From Oscillospiraceae bacterium (GTDB lineage Bacteria; Bacillota; Clostridia; Oscillospirales; Oscillospiraceae), in the NCBI GenBank assembly GCA_017437095.1, contig JAFSBW010000081.1, forward strand, positions 1-38,035: a stretch of 38,035 bases of DNA. The letters run 5' to 3'. Position 1 is the first letter of the stretch; every line of letters starts with the position of its first letter. The notes under the pieces are model-generated. The model worked only from the letters and a program-made list of their open reading frames with translations, was not told the DNA's origin and searched no databases. Shown piece by piece: positions 23,807 through 31,372 of the stretch. The translations under genes and the position numbers were made by a program.

Positions 23807-24372
23807 GCGATCTCGTAGTTGCATTTGATAAGGTGCCAGCCGTCTATGGTGAAGCTGCTCCCCTGCAAAGGCTGCTCCAACGGCCTGGTTTCTACAAAGG
23901 TATCTGTAACCGTCACCAAATACTGGCGGCCGCCTTTTTCGATCAGGTAAAACGATCTGTCCGCCCGCTTTGCCCGGCCCAAAGATCCGGTGCGGCAATC
24001 CGGCGCGCTCCCTGAAGGCCTCTCTAAAAACGCGCTCTCCTGGCGGCCCAGCAGCGGGTAGATGGTAGCGCCCGGGAATTTTTTCCGCACCAGCCGGTCT
24101 TTTTTGATCCTGGCGCAGCCGTAGCCGTAAGCGTCCAGGTCATACCTTTCCCGGATCACAGAGGGATCCGCGCCCTGCCCATCGTCCAGCAAATGATCTA
24201 CGCTTTCATTTAAAAGCCGGGCCAGCATTTTCAGGTTTCCCACATCCGGCAATCCCTTGTCGGTTTCCCATTTGGCGATGGCGCTGCGGGAGACGGCCAA
24301 TTTCTCTGCCAGCTGCTCTTGGGAAAAGCCGCATTTTCTTCTGGCTTCTCTGATTTTTTCGCCCAAAGTCAT
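23800..24372 (-). CDS. XRE-family regulator divergent from the exporter operon
   Basis: A 190-residue protein with a Cro/C1 helix-turn-helix at 4-60 (LGEKIREARRKCGFSQEQLA, VSRSAIAKWETDKGLPDVG). A linker HLLDDGQGADPS follows, then a C-terminal domain from about 80 with aromatic and basic strands (FPGATIYPLLGR, RSFYLIEKGGRQYLVTVTDT), possibly a ligand-sensing barrel. CGGAGGAAG precedes the ATG. It faces away from the leader peptide/ABC exporter operon, sharing about 170 bases of intergenic DNA, so it is a candidate local regulator. The inducer is unknown. Confidence 0.87.
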   Translation of the reverse strand: MTLGEKIREARRKCGFSQEQLAEKLAVSRSAIAKWETDKGLPDVGNLKMLARLLNESVDHLLDDGQGADPSVIRERYDLDAYGYGCARIKKDRLVRKKFPGATIYPLLGRQESAFLERPSGSAPDCRTGSLGRAKRADRSFYLIEKGGRQYLVTVTDTFVETRPLEQPLQGSSFTIDGWHLIKCNYEIAK

Positions 24373-24485
24373 GTAAGCTTCCTCCGATTAGTTCGGTTTT
24401 TACCATCTTACACGAATTTCCGGCAGAAATCAATCCGTTCCCCCCAATATTCCTGTTACGAACCGTGACGGCAGCGGAAAACGCC

Positions 24486-24514
24486 TTGACAGGCTCCGCT
24501 TATAGTGCTATGAT
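24486..24514 (+). promoter_or_regulatory. Promoter of leader peptide/ABC exporter operon
   Basis: TTGACA, 17-base spacer, TATGAT; predicted start near 24521. A strong promoter despite the downstream hairpin, as expected for attenuation control. Confidence 0.82.
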
Positions 24515-24546
24515 ACAGAAAACATTAAAAGAAAGGAGTGAGCTTC

Positions 24547-24615
24547 ATGCTGAATATGGTCAATTGCGTTAAGGAATACGGTGGAAGTCTTGCTCCTTGG
24601 GTATCCGCGGGCTAA
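24547..24615 (+). CDS. 22-residue leader peptide upstream of ABC exporter
   Basis: AAAGGAGTGAGC sits directly before an ATG that opens 22 codons, from MLNMVNC through KEYGGSL to APWVSAG, then TAA. The strong ribosome site and placement between a good promoter and an intrinsic terminator argue that it is translated. It has no cleavable leader or core typical of a bacteriocin. It is best read as a regulatory peptide whose translation controls the exporter, comparable in layout to B. subtilis bmrB before bmrCD, though the sequence is not known to be related. Confidence 0.65.
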   Translation: MLNMVNCVKEYGGSLAPWVSAG

Positions 24616-24672
24616 TTTTGCTACGGGTAGGTTTTCAGGGCGCAGGCTTCGGCCTGCGCCCTTTTGCGTTCT
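24606..24672 (+). terminator. Attenuator hairpin before ABC exporter
   Basis: Terminator stem GGGCGCAGGC / GCCTGCGCCC (24638-24661) with a TTCG tetraloop, followed by TTTTGCGTTCTTTTTT. The last codons of the leader peptide contain CGCGGGC (24606-24612), which can pair (one G-U) with GCCTGCG of the terminator's 3' arm. A ribosome finishing the leader would cover CGCGGGC and allow termination; a ribosome stalled earlier would free it to act as antiterminator. Confidence 0.65.
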
Positions 24673-24752
24673 TTTTTAACTTTTTCCATCCATTCTCCCA
24701 GGGCTGACCCACCCCGGAAGATTGGCTACACTTCTAAAGGATGGTGATTCAA

Positions 24753-26579
24753 ATGGCACAAACCGAAAAAAGTCCTCAAAAGAAAGAAAAGCTCTCTCTT
24801 CTGTGGCAATTTCTAAAAGGGGCAAAGCGGTACTTTCTGGCAGCTGTTTTGGCTGCCGGCGTAACAGCTTTGGCGGATATGCTCCAGCCCCAGATCATCC
24901 GCGCGGCGGTGGACTGCGCCCTGGGCGGTAAGGAAGGCAATTTCCCGGCCTTCGTTATGGATGCGGTAAACTCCATTGGCGGCTTCCCGTATCTGGGGCG
25001 GCACCTATGGATCATGGCCCTTGCCATTCTGGCGGTGGCAGTTGTTCAGGTAGTCAGCCAGTACATCTTCCGGGTGTACAACACCAAAGCATCGGAAACT
25101 TTGGTGAAATCCATGCGGGATCAGCTGTTTTCCCACATTCAGCGCCTCCCCTTCTCCTGGCATATGAAAAACCGCACCGGCGATATTATCCAGCGCTGCA
25201 CCTCAGACATTGATACTACCAAAAATTTCCTTTCTGAGCAGCTGACCAGCGTATTCCGCATTGTGATACTGCTGATCCTTTCTATTTCTTTCATGGCATC
25301 CATGCACGGCAGGCTCACCCTCATCGCCCTGATCCCTATGCCCCTGATCATCTGGTATTCCATGCATTTCCACAAAAAGATCCACGACGGCTTTACGGAA
25401 TGCGACGAAAACGAGGGCAAGCTCTCCGCCATGGCCCAGGAAAACCTTACCGGCGTGCGGGTCGTCCGGGCCTTTGGCCAGGAGCGCTCGGAAATGGACA
25501 AATTTACCAGGCAGAACGACCACTATACATCCCTTTGGGTCAAGATGGCAAAGATCATGAGCCGCTTTTGGAGCGTTTCGGACATTTTCTCCGGCATCCA
25601 GGTAATGCTGGTGGTGATCTTCGGCGCTTACTTCTGCATTCATGGCAGCCTGACCGAGGGCGAGTATATTGCCTTTATCTCCTACAATTCCATGCTGGTT
25701 TGGCCCATCCGTCAGCTGGGCCGCATGATCTCGGAAATGAGCAAGGCCGGCGTATCCATCGACCGGGTAGCTTACATTATGCTCTCCCCGGTGGAGGCCG
25801 ACGAGCCGGATGCGGTGGATGCCCCCATGGATGGGGACATCTGCTTTGAGCATGTAAGCTTTGCCTATGAAAATGCCCCGGAGCTGCTCCGGGATGTAAG
25901 CTTCTCCATGGCTTCCGGCACTACCCTGGGCATCCTGGGCGGCACCGGCAGCGGAAAATCCACCCTGATGCTGCTGCTGGATAAGCTCTATCCCCTGGCC
26001 GAAGACGGCGGCCGCATCACCGTCGGCGGCGTGGATATCCGCAAGATCCGCACCGAACACCTGCGAAAGAACATCGGCATGGTGCTTCAGGAGCCTTTCC
26101 TGTTCTCCAGGACCATTGCCGAAAACATCGGCATTGCCTCCCCTCAAACGGATATGCAGGCCATCCGGGCAGCGGCGGAAGCCGCGGCGCTGGACGAAAC
26201 CGTTACATCCTTTGCCCAGGGCTACGAAACTATGGTTGGCGAGCGGGGCGTTACCCTCTCCGGCGGCCAAAAGCAGCGCACAGCCATCGCCCGGATGCTG
26301 GCCCAGCAAACGCCCATCATGGTCTTTGACGATTCTCTTTCCGCCGTAGACACCCAAACCGACGCCAAGATCCGCCAGGCGATCTCGGAAAAATTCGGCA
26401 AAGCCAGCATCATCGTGATCTCCCACCGGATCACTACCCTTTCCGCCGCTGACAAGATCATCGTTCTCGACCGGGGGCGCATCGTAGAAGAAGGCACCCA
26501 TGAGGAGCTGAAGCAGGGCGGCGGCATCTATCAAAAAATCTATGAAGCCCAAAGCGGCTTGCAGGAGGTGGCCGTATAA
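24753..26579 (+). CDS. Heterodimeric ABC exporter subunit, degenerate catalytic site
   Basis: A 608-residue half-transporter: six membrane helices (about 25-330) and a nucleotide-binding domain. Walker A is GGTGSGKST (396-404), signature LSGGQ (502-506), and Walker B IMVFDDSLSAVD has Asp527 where the catalytic Glu belongs. Such a subunit pairs with a partner that has the Glu and a weakened signature, as in BmrCD, LmrCD and TM287/288 multidrug exporters. The ATG at 24753 is chosen over the ATG 12 bases upstream because AAAGGATGG then lies at normal distance. Its stop overlaps the next ATG (TAATG). Confidence 0.92.
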   Translation: MAQTEKSPQKKEKLSLLWQFLKGAKRYFLAAVLAAGVTALADMLQPQIIRAAVDCALGGKEGNFPAFVMDAVNSIGGFPYLGRHLWIMALAILAVAVVQVVSQYIFRVYNTKASETLVKSMRDQLFSHIQRLPFSWHMKNRTGDIIQRCTSDIDTTKNFLSEQLTSVFRIVILLILSISFMASMHGRLTLIALIPMPLIIWYSMHFHKKIHDGFTECDENEGKLSAMAQENLTGVRVVRAFGQERSEMDKFTRQNDHYTSLWVKMAKIMSRFWSVSDIFSGIQVMLVVIFGAYFCIHGSLTEGEYIAFISYNSMLVWPIRQLGRMISEMSKAGVSIDRVAYIMLSPVEADEPDAVDAPMDGDICFEHVSFAYENAPELLRDVSFSMASGTTLGILGGTGSGKSTLMLLLDKLYPLAEDGGRITVGGVDIRKIRTEHLRKNIGMVLQEPFLFSRTIAENIGIASPQTDMQAIRAAAEAAALDETVTSFAQGYETMVGERGVTLSGGQKQRTAIARMLAQQTPIMVFDDSLSAVDTQTDAKIRQAISEKFGKASIIVISHRITTLSAADKIIVLDRGRIVEEGTHEELKQGGGIYQKIYEAQSGLQEVAV

Positions 26580-28387
26580 TGGAAACGAATACCAAACCCA
26601 AGCATTTAAAATTCTTCGGCATCCCCAAGATCCTGCCCTTTTTGAAAAATGTGCGGGGGCAGATCCTTATGATGGTGGCTCTGGCCATTGTCAGCAGCCT
26701 GGTGGATATTACCATCCCCCAGTTCCAGCGCTATGCTCTGGATACTTTTGTAGGCCAAGGCACTTTGGCCACCATTATCCCCTTTGTAGTTTGCTATGTA
26801 GCCGTGATCCTGCTGGCCGCGGTAGTCAACTACATTTCCTGCGCCCAGGCCACCATTGTAGAAATGAAGGTAAACCGGGATCTGCGGCAGACCGGCTTTC
26901 AGCACCTGCAGACCCTATCTTTTTCCTATTTCAACCAGAACAGCGTTGGCTATATCCACGCCCGGCTCATGAGCGATACCGGCCGCATCGGCGGGCTGGT
27001 AAGCTGGTGGCTCATTGACTGCACCTGGCGCGTTTCTTACCTGGTAGGCGCAGTGATCGTGATGCTGCGCATGAATGCCAGGCTTGCCCTGATGGTGCTT
27101 ACTACTGTCCCGGTGCTGGTCGTTCTGTTCGCCATTTTCCAGAAAAAGCTGGAGGATGTAAACCATGAGGTGCGGGAGATCAACTCCAAAATCACCGGGA
27201 ACTTTAACGAAGGCATCATGGGCGCGAAGACCGTTAAATCTCTGGCCATCGAGGAGGAAATGGAGAGCAGATTCACCGACGAGACGGAAAATATGCGCCG
27301 CAAAAGCATCCGCGCTTCCCGCCTGAGAGGTCTGTTCGCCGGAACGATGAACTTTGCTTCCTCTGTGGCCCTGGCCATCGTGCTTTGGAAAGGCGGCTAC
27401 ATCGCCCTGGAGGAGCTGGGCACTTTCTCTGTGTTCATGTCCTACGCCCAGGGCATGATGGAGCCCCTGCGGTGGCTGGTGGACATCGTGTCCGACCTGA
27501 TCACTACCCAGGTCAACATCCAGCGCTTTACCGATCTGCTGGCTGTGAGATCCGATGTGGTAGATACGCCGGAGGTAACCGAAAAGTACGGCGACTGCTT
27601 CCATCCTAAAAAGGAAAACTGGGAGCCTATCAAGGGCGATATCGAATTTAAGGATGTTACCTTCCGCTACCCCGACGGGGAGGAGACCGTGCTGGAAAAT
27701 TTCTCGCTGAAGATCCCCTTCGGCAGCCATATCGCCATCGTAGGCGAGACCGGCGCGGGAAAATCTACCCTGGTCAATCTGGTCTGCCGGTTTTATGAGC
27801 CTACCCAGGGTCAGCTTTTGATCGACGGCCGGGATGCCCGGGAGCGCAGCCAGCTTTGGCTGCACAGCGCCATCGGCTATGTGCTGCAAACCCCCCACCT
27901 ATTTTCCGGCAGCGTCAGGGAAAATCTGCTCATGGGCAACCCCAACGCCACCCAGGAGCAGATCTGGGATGCCATCCGTACGGTCAGCGCCGACGAGGTG
28001 ATCGCCCACCTGGAAAAGGGGCTGGATACGGATGTAGGCGAGGGCGGCGACCTGCTCTCTACCGGCGAAAAGCAGCTGATCTCCTTCGCCCGGGCGATCC
28101 TGGCAGACCCCAGGATCCTGATTTTGGACGAAGCCACCGCTTCTGTAGACACCATGACCGAAGCCAAGATCCAGGCAGCTATGGAGCAGGTGACCAAGGG
28201 CAGAACTTGCCTGATGATCGCCCACCGGCTGTCCACCGTGCGCAATGCGGACCTGATCCTGGTGGTGAAAAACGGCCGGATCGTGGAGCAGGGCAGCCAT
28301 ACCCAGCTGCTGGCGCAAAAGGGCTACTACCGCGAGCTTTACACCCGCCAGTATGAGGATGAAGCAACCGCAAAGATCCTGGCGTAA
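26579..28387 (+). CDS. Heterodimeric ABC exporter subunit, catalytic site intact
   Basis: A 602-residue partner half-transporter with six membrane helices in 25-310. Walker A is GETGAGKST (389-397), Walker B ILILDEATASVD keeps catalytic Glu518, and the signature is altered to LSTGE (493-497). The two subunits together therefore make one competent and one degenerate ATP site, the hallmark of asymmetric multidrug exporters. Translation is coupled to the first subunit by overlap. Likely substrates are drugs, lipids or peptides, which the sequence does not settle. No terminator lies between its stop and the MITE-like element, whose hairpins may serve. Confidence 0.92.
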   Translation: METNTKPKHLKFFGIPKILPFLKNVRGQILMMVALAIVSSLVDITIPQFQRYALDTFVGQGTLATIIPFVVCYVAVILLAAVVNYISCAQATIVEMKVNRDLRQTGFQHLQTLSFSYFNQNSVGYIHARLMSDTGRIGGLVSWWLIDCTWRVSYLVGAVIVMLRMNARLALMVLTTVPVLVVLFAIFQKKLEDVNHEVREINSKITGNFNEGIMGAKTVKSLAIEEEMESRFTDETENMRRKSIRASRLRGLFAGTMNFASSVALAIVLWKGGYIALEELGTFSVFMSYAQGMMEPLRWLVDIVSDLITTQVNIQRFTDLLAVRSDVVDTPEVTEKYGDCFHPKKENWEPIKGDIEFKDVTFRYPDGEETVLENFSLKIPFGSHIAIVGETGAGKSTLVNLVCRFYEPTQGQLLIDGRDARERSQLWLHSAIGYVLQTPHLFSGSVRENLLMGNPNATQEQIWDAIRTVSADEVIAHLEKGLDTDVGEGGDLLSTGEKQLISFARAILADPRILILDEATASVDTMTEAKIQAAMEQVTKGRTCLMIAHRLSTVRNADLILVVKNGRIVEQGSHTQLLAQKGYYRELYTRQYEDEATAKILA

Positions 28388-28405
28388 CCGAACAGCAATA
28401 AACCT

Positions 28406-28565
28406 GGGGCTGTCTCAAAATGTATAATGTAGGGAATGGCCTATGTGCCATTCCGAGAAAATGCCCATAAAACACCAATAGGGGCGGCACATAGGCCGCC
28501 CCCTACGGTAAAAATTGGATAATCATTCTTTTTTGGGGGTGTCTCTTTCGCTTTGAGACACCCCC
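28406..28565. mobile_element. MITE-like element with GGGGCTGTCTCAAA terminal repeats
   Basis: A 160-base element with terminal inverted repeats GGGGCTGTCTCAAA and, from the right, GGGGGTGTCTCAAA. It contains two hairpins, GGAATGGC-CTATGT-GCCATTCC (28433-28454) and GGGGCGGC-ACATAG-GCCGCCCC (28481-28502), and a third at its right end, GGGGGTGTCTC / GAGACACCCCC. It carries no gene. The first two hairpin loops are reverse complements. The remaining bases up to the PatB promoter show no gene. Confidence 0.7.
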
Positions 28566-28727
28566 GGGTTTTGAATATATGCGCCCACAGTACGCCGCAG
28601 GCGATCTTTTCCCCGCCTTTCCGCCAGGCTGGGAATGGAAATCCTCCGGGCGCTTCAGGTGCGGCTGGCAGCAGTATGTTTTTCCCTTTTCCCGGAAATT
28701 TCGGCAGAGAATCTATGCTCAGAAGGG

Positions 28728-28755
28728 TTGTATTTTCTCCAGGAGCCTTTATAAT
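28728..28755 (+). promoter_or_regulatory. Promoter of PatB/MalY gene
   Basis: TTGTAT, 16-base spacer, TATAAT, about 30 bases before the start codon. Confidence 0.65.
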
Positions 28756-28788
28756 AAAAGCAGCACACATAACAAGGAGAAAACCGTC

Positions 28789-30000
28789 ATGAAATATGAT
28801 TTTACCTCCATCTTAGACCGCAAGGGTAAGGATGCCTTGGCCGTGGATGTGGTTGGCGCTGCCGGCCAGCCCTTTAGCTATCCCGCGCCCAAAGAAGGCT
28901 TTGATGTGATCCCCATGTGGGTGGCAGACATGAACTTCCCCGTAGTTCCCACCATTCAGGAAGCCATGATCCAGCGCGCCAAGCACCCAACTTTTGGTTA
29001 CTTCCTGCCCCGTCAGGAGTATACCGATGCCATCATCCAATGGCAGAAAGAGCATAACGGCGCCCAGGTGCAGCCAGAAAACATCGGCTATGAAAACGGT
29101 GTTCTGGGTGGCGTTGCTACCGCGCTGAGTGTGCTTTGCTCCAAGGGCGATCATGTTCTGGTCCATGCCCCTACCTATGTGGGCTTCACCGGCACCTTGA
29201 GCAACAACGGCTACCACATCGTCCACTCCCAGCTTGTCCAGGACGAGGCAGGCACCTGGCGGATGGACTTTGAAGACATGGAAAAGAAGATCCTGGAAAA
29301 CAAGATCCACGCCGCTATTTTTTGTTCCCCCCACAACCCCACCGGCCGTGTCTGGGAAAAGTGGGAAGTGGAAAAGGCCATGGAGCTATTCAAAAAGCAT
29401 GATGTAATGGTGGTCTCCGACGAGATCTGGAGCGACATTATTCTCAACGGAAACGCTCATGTACCCACCCAATCCGTTTCCGAGGATGCAAAGATGCGCA
29501 CCGTTTCTCTGTACGCCCCCTCGAAGACCTTCAATCTGGCTGGCCTGGTGGGAAGCTACCACATTATCTATAATAAGCTGCTCAAAGACCGGCAGGACAA
29601 GGAAAGCTCCCTCTGCCACTACAACAGCATGAATGTCATGTCCATGTATGCCCTGATGGGCGCTTACACCCCCGAAGGCTCCGAGTGGGTAGCGCAGCTG
29701 AACGAAACCATCTCCGGCAATGTCAACTTCGCCTGCGATTACATTGAAAAGCACTTTGAAGGCGTTACCGTCTGCAAGCCCCAGGGTACCTATATGCTGT
29801 TCATCGACTGCGCCGGATGGCTGAAAAAAACCGGCAAGACCATGGACGAGCTGCTGCAGGCCGGCTGGGATGTAGGCGTTGTCTGGCAGGACGGCCGGGC
29901 ATTCCACGGCGCTTCCCATATCCGCATGAATCTGGCTCTGCCCTACAGCCGTGTGCAGGAAGCTTTTGACCGGCTGAACAAGTATGTATTCAACGCCTAA
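28789..30000 (+). CDS. PatB/MalY-type C-S lyase (PLP aminotransferase fold)
   Basis: A 403-residue fold-type I PLP enzyme. PMWVADMNFPV near the N-terminus, SPHNPTGRVW, SDEIWSDI and YAPSKTFNLAG with Lys246 as the PLP lysine match the MalY/PatB cystathionine beta-lyase branch, as does the C-terminal HIRMNLALPYSRVQEA with the carboxylate-binding Arg. It probably cleaves cystathionine or cysteine conjugates to thiols, pyruvate and ammonia; a plain aminotransferase role is the alternative. AAGGAGA precedes the ATG; longer versions run back through the MITE flank and are unlikely. It is monocistronic. Confidence 0.9.
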   Translation: MKYDFTSILDRKGKDALAVDVVGAAGQPFSYPAPKEGFDVIPMWVADMNFPVVPTIQEAMIQRAKHPTFGYFLPRQEYTDAIIQWQKEHNGAQVQPENIGYENGVLGGVATALSVLCSKGDHVLVHAPTYVGFTGTLSNNGYHIVHSQLVQDEAGTWRMDFEDMEKKILENKIHAAIFCSPHNPTGRVWEKWEVEKAMELFKKHDVMVVSDEIWSDIILNGNAHVPTQSVSEDAKMRTVSLYAPSKTFNLAGLVGSYHIIYNKLLKDRQDKESSLCHYNSMNVMSMYALMGAYTPEGSEWVAQLNETISGNVNFACDYIEKHFEGVTVCKPQGTYMLFIDCAGWLKKTGKTMDELLQAGWDVGVVWQDGRAFHGASHIRMNLALPYSRVQEAFDRLNKYVFNA

Positions 30001-30002
30001 TA

Positions 30003-30119
30003 GCGGCTCTGCTTGAGCAGTTTGATAAGCTTGAATTTGACGGAGAGTTGCATATTTCTTCGCAATTTCAACAATGCAACCTGAAGTTTACATTTAGAAA
30101 CGGCAAATTGGTGGTATGA
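30003..30119 (+). pseudogene. Possible 3' relic of an AT-richer gene
   Basis: An open stretch of 38 codons to TGA without a start codon or ribosome site reads like the end of a globular protein: EQFDKLEFDGELHISS, then CNLKFTFRNGKLVV. Base composition matches the adjacent XRE gene rather than PatB, so it may be left from the same transferred segment. The evidence is slight; chance openness is possible. Confidence 0.3.
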
Positions 30120-30180
30120 TTTTGCACGGTGTTCTATAATTTAAACAACGCAGCACAAGAAAACATAAGGAGAAATGATT

Positions 30181-30975
30181 ATGACACTTGGCGAAAAGCT
30201 ATCAAGATTAAGAAAAGAATATAACTACACTCAGGAACAGCTTGCTGATGTACTTGGAGTTTCCCGTCAATCTATTAGCAAATGGGAGTCGGATATTGCA
30301 TATCCCGAAACTGACAAATTAGTAAAAATAGGAAAGCTCTTTGAATGTTCAATGGATTATCTTCTTAACGAGGATATTTCTGAAAAGCAAGGCTTACAAC
30401 CTACTGAGAAAGAAAGCTTTTGGGATAAACTGAAATTGCAGATTCACGAACGCAAGAGCGAAAAGATGATTTTCAGCATGCCTCTTTACCACATCGGAAG
30501 AAATGCACACGGATTCTTTGCAATCGGATTGAAGGCGCGTGGAGTGGTTTCTTTCGGTCTGATGTCACGAGGTGTTCTCTCGTTTGGTCTGCTCTCTCTT
30601 GGGGTTGTTTCCATAGGTCTATTGTCACTTGGATTGATTTCCGCAGGTGTCTTCTCTGCTGGATTGCTTGCAGTAGGTTCGATTGCTCTAGGCTTATTTG
30701 CAGCAGGAGCAATCAGCGTAGGACTCATATCTTTCGGTGCGCTCTCGGTTGGCTATTTCTCATCAGGTGCGCTTGCTTTCGGTAAATATATCGCCGTTGG
30801 TGACCACGCCCATGCTACGATTGCTATAGGTCAAACATTGGCAGACGGAACTGTTTACAGCCATATTGGAAATCTAACAACGGCAGATATACCGAAAGTT
30901 ATAGAATGGCTTGACGGCAATGTTCCGTCTTGGCTCGGCTGGGCGAAAGAGATTTTTAGATTTTATATTCAATAA
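30181..30975 (+). CDS. XRE regulator with 18 G-x-x-S-x pentapeptide repeats
   Basis: A 264-residue protein in an AT-richer island. Residues 1-60 form a Cro/C1 helix-turn-helix (MTLGEKLSRLRKEYNYTQEQ, VSRQSISKWESD). After a charged linker (LKLQIHERKSEKMIF) comes a run of about 90 residues built of 18 five-residue units beginning with Gly, such as GVVSF, GLLSL, GLISA and GALSV. Gly every fifth residue with alternating small and hydrophobic residues suggests a membrane-embedded or right-handed solenoid structure. A short C-terminal domain ends WLGWAKEIFRFYIQ. The ATG at 30181 is 8 bases from GGAG, better than one 6 bases earlier. It may sense the membrane; the target is unknown. Confidence 0.85.
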   Translation: MTLGEKLSRLRKEYNYTQEQLADVLGVSRQSISKWESDIAYPETDKLVKIGKLFECSMDYLLNEDISEKQGLQPTEKESFWDKLKLQIHERKSEKMIFSMPLYHIGRNAHGFFAIGLKARGVVSFGLMSRGVLSFGLLSLGVVSIGLLSLGLISAGVFSAGLLAVGSIALGLFAAGAISVGLISFGALSVGYFSSGALAFGKYIAVGDHAHATIAIGQTLADGTVYSHIGNLTTADIPKVIEWLDGNVPSWLGWAKEIFRFYIQ

Positions 30976-30998
30976 ATTCCAATTTGTCGAATAGTTAA

Positions 30999-31024
30999 AG
31001 CAGGGGCGAAAACCCCTGCTTTTA
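30999..31024 (+). terminator. Terminator of XRE repeat protein gene
   Basis: Stem AGCAGGGG / CCCCTGCT with loop CGAAAA and a following TTTATTGTTT. Confidence 0.85.
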
Positions 31025-31057
31025 TTGTTTCAACATATAAAAATGGCTGAATTTTTC

Positions 31058-31138
31058 CTAAGATTCTCTCATAAGCTTTTGTTTCAAAAGGCAGCCGTTG
31101 CATTTTTCTTCGTCTACGGTAATAATCCTTCGGATCAT
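31058..31138 (-). pseudogene. Truncated 4Fe-4S ferredoxin-like gene
   Basis: GGAGG precedes an ATG opening 26 codons: MIRRIITVDEEKCNGC, then LLKQKLMRES and TAG. The opening is the usual start of small clostridial ferredoxins (IxIDEEKCNGCGLC), but it breaks after the second Cys, losing the cluster and the rest. A good promoter (TTGCAA-17-TACAAT) lies upstream at 31241-31269 with a possible 18-codon frame (31164-31220, MHGMANK onward) between. This remnant sits in the 397-base gap between the XRE gene and the VanZ-like gene, which holds nothing else but terminators. Confidence 0.55.
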
Positions 31139-31334
31139 TGTCATACCTCCATTTCAGCTTGGCTTACTTTTTCGCCTTTTTGCATAGCGGCGATTTCAGT
31201 TTGTTTGCCATGCCATGCATAAAACAGCCCCTATGAAAACATTGTAGCGCAAAGAACGCCATGTTGCAACTGTCGCATTTTAACTCTTTTGTAAATCCCC
31301 ACCTTTGCGCCAACCTGCTTTATAGAGAACAGCC

Positions 31335-31370
31335 AAAAGCTCCCGGCCCATTATCAGGCCGGGAGCTTTT
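31335..31370. terminator. Terminator of sigma/VanZ operon
   Basis: Stem AAAAGCTCCCGGCC / GGCCGGGAGCTTTT, 14 bp, immediately after the stop of the VanZ-like gene on the minus strand; the A/T flanks make it symmetrical. Confidence 0.9.
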
Positions 31371-31372
31371 GC

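Noticed and set aside
24547-24615. Bacteriocin or RiPP precursor exported by the ABC pair
   Set aside because: No leader cleavage site, modification enzyme or immunity gene is nearby, the exporter lacks a peptidase domain, and the peptide sits before a terminator as regulatory leaders do.
30520-30800. CRISPR or tandem DNA repeat
   Set aside because: The 15-base periodicity is the codon image of the five-residue protein repeat inside an open frame; no spacer structure.
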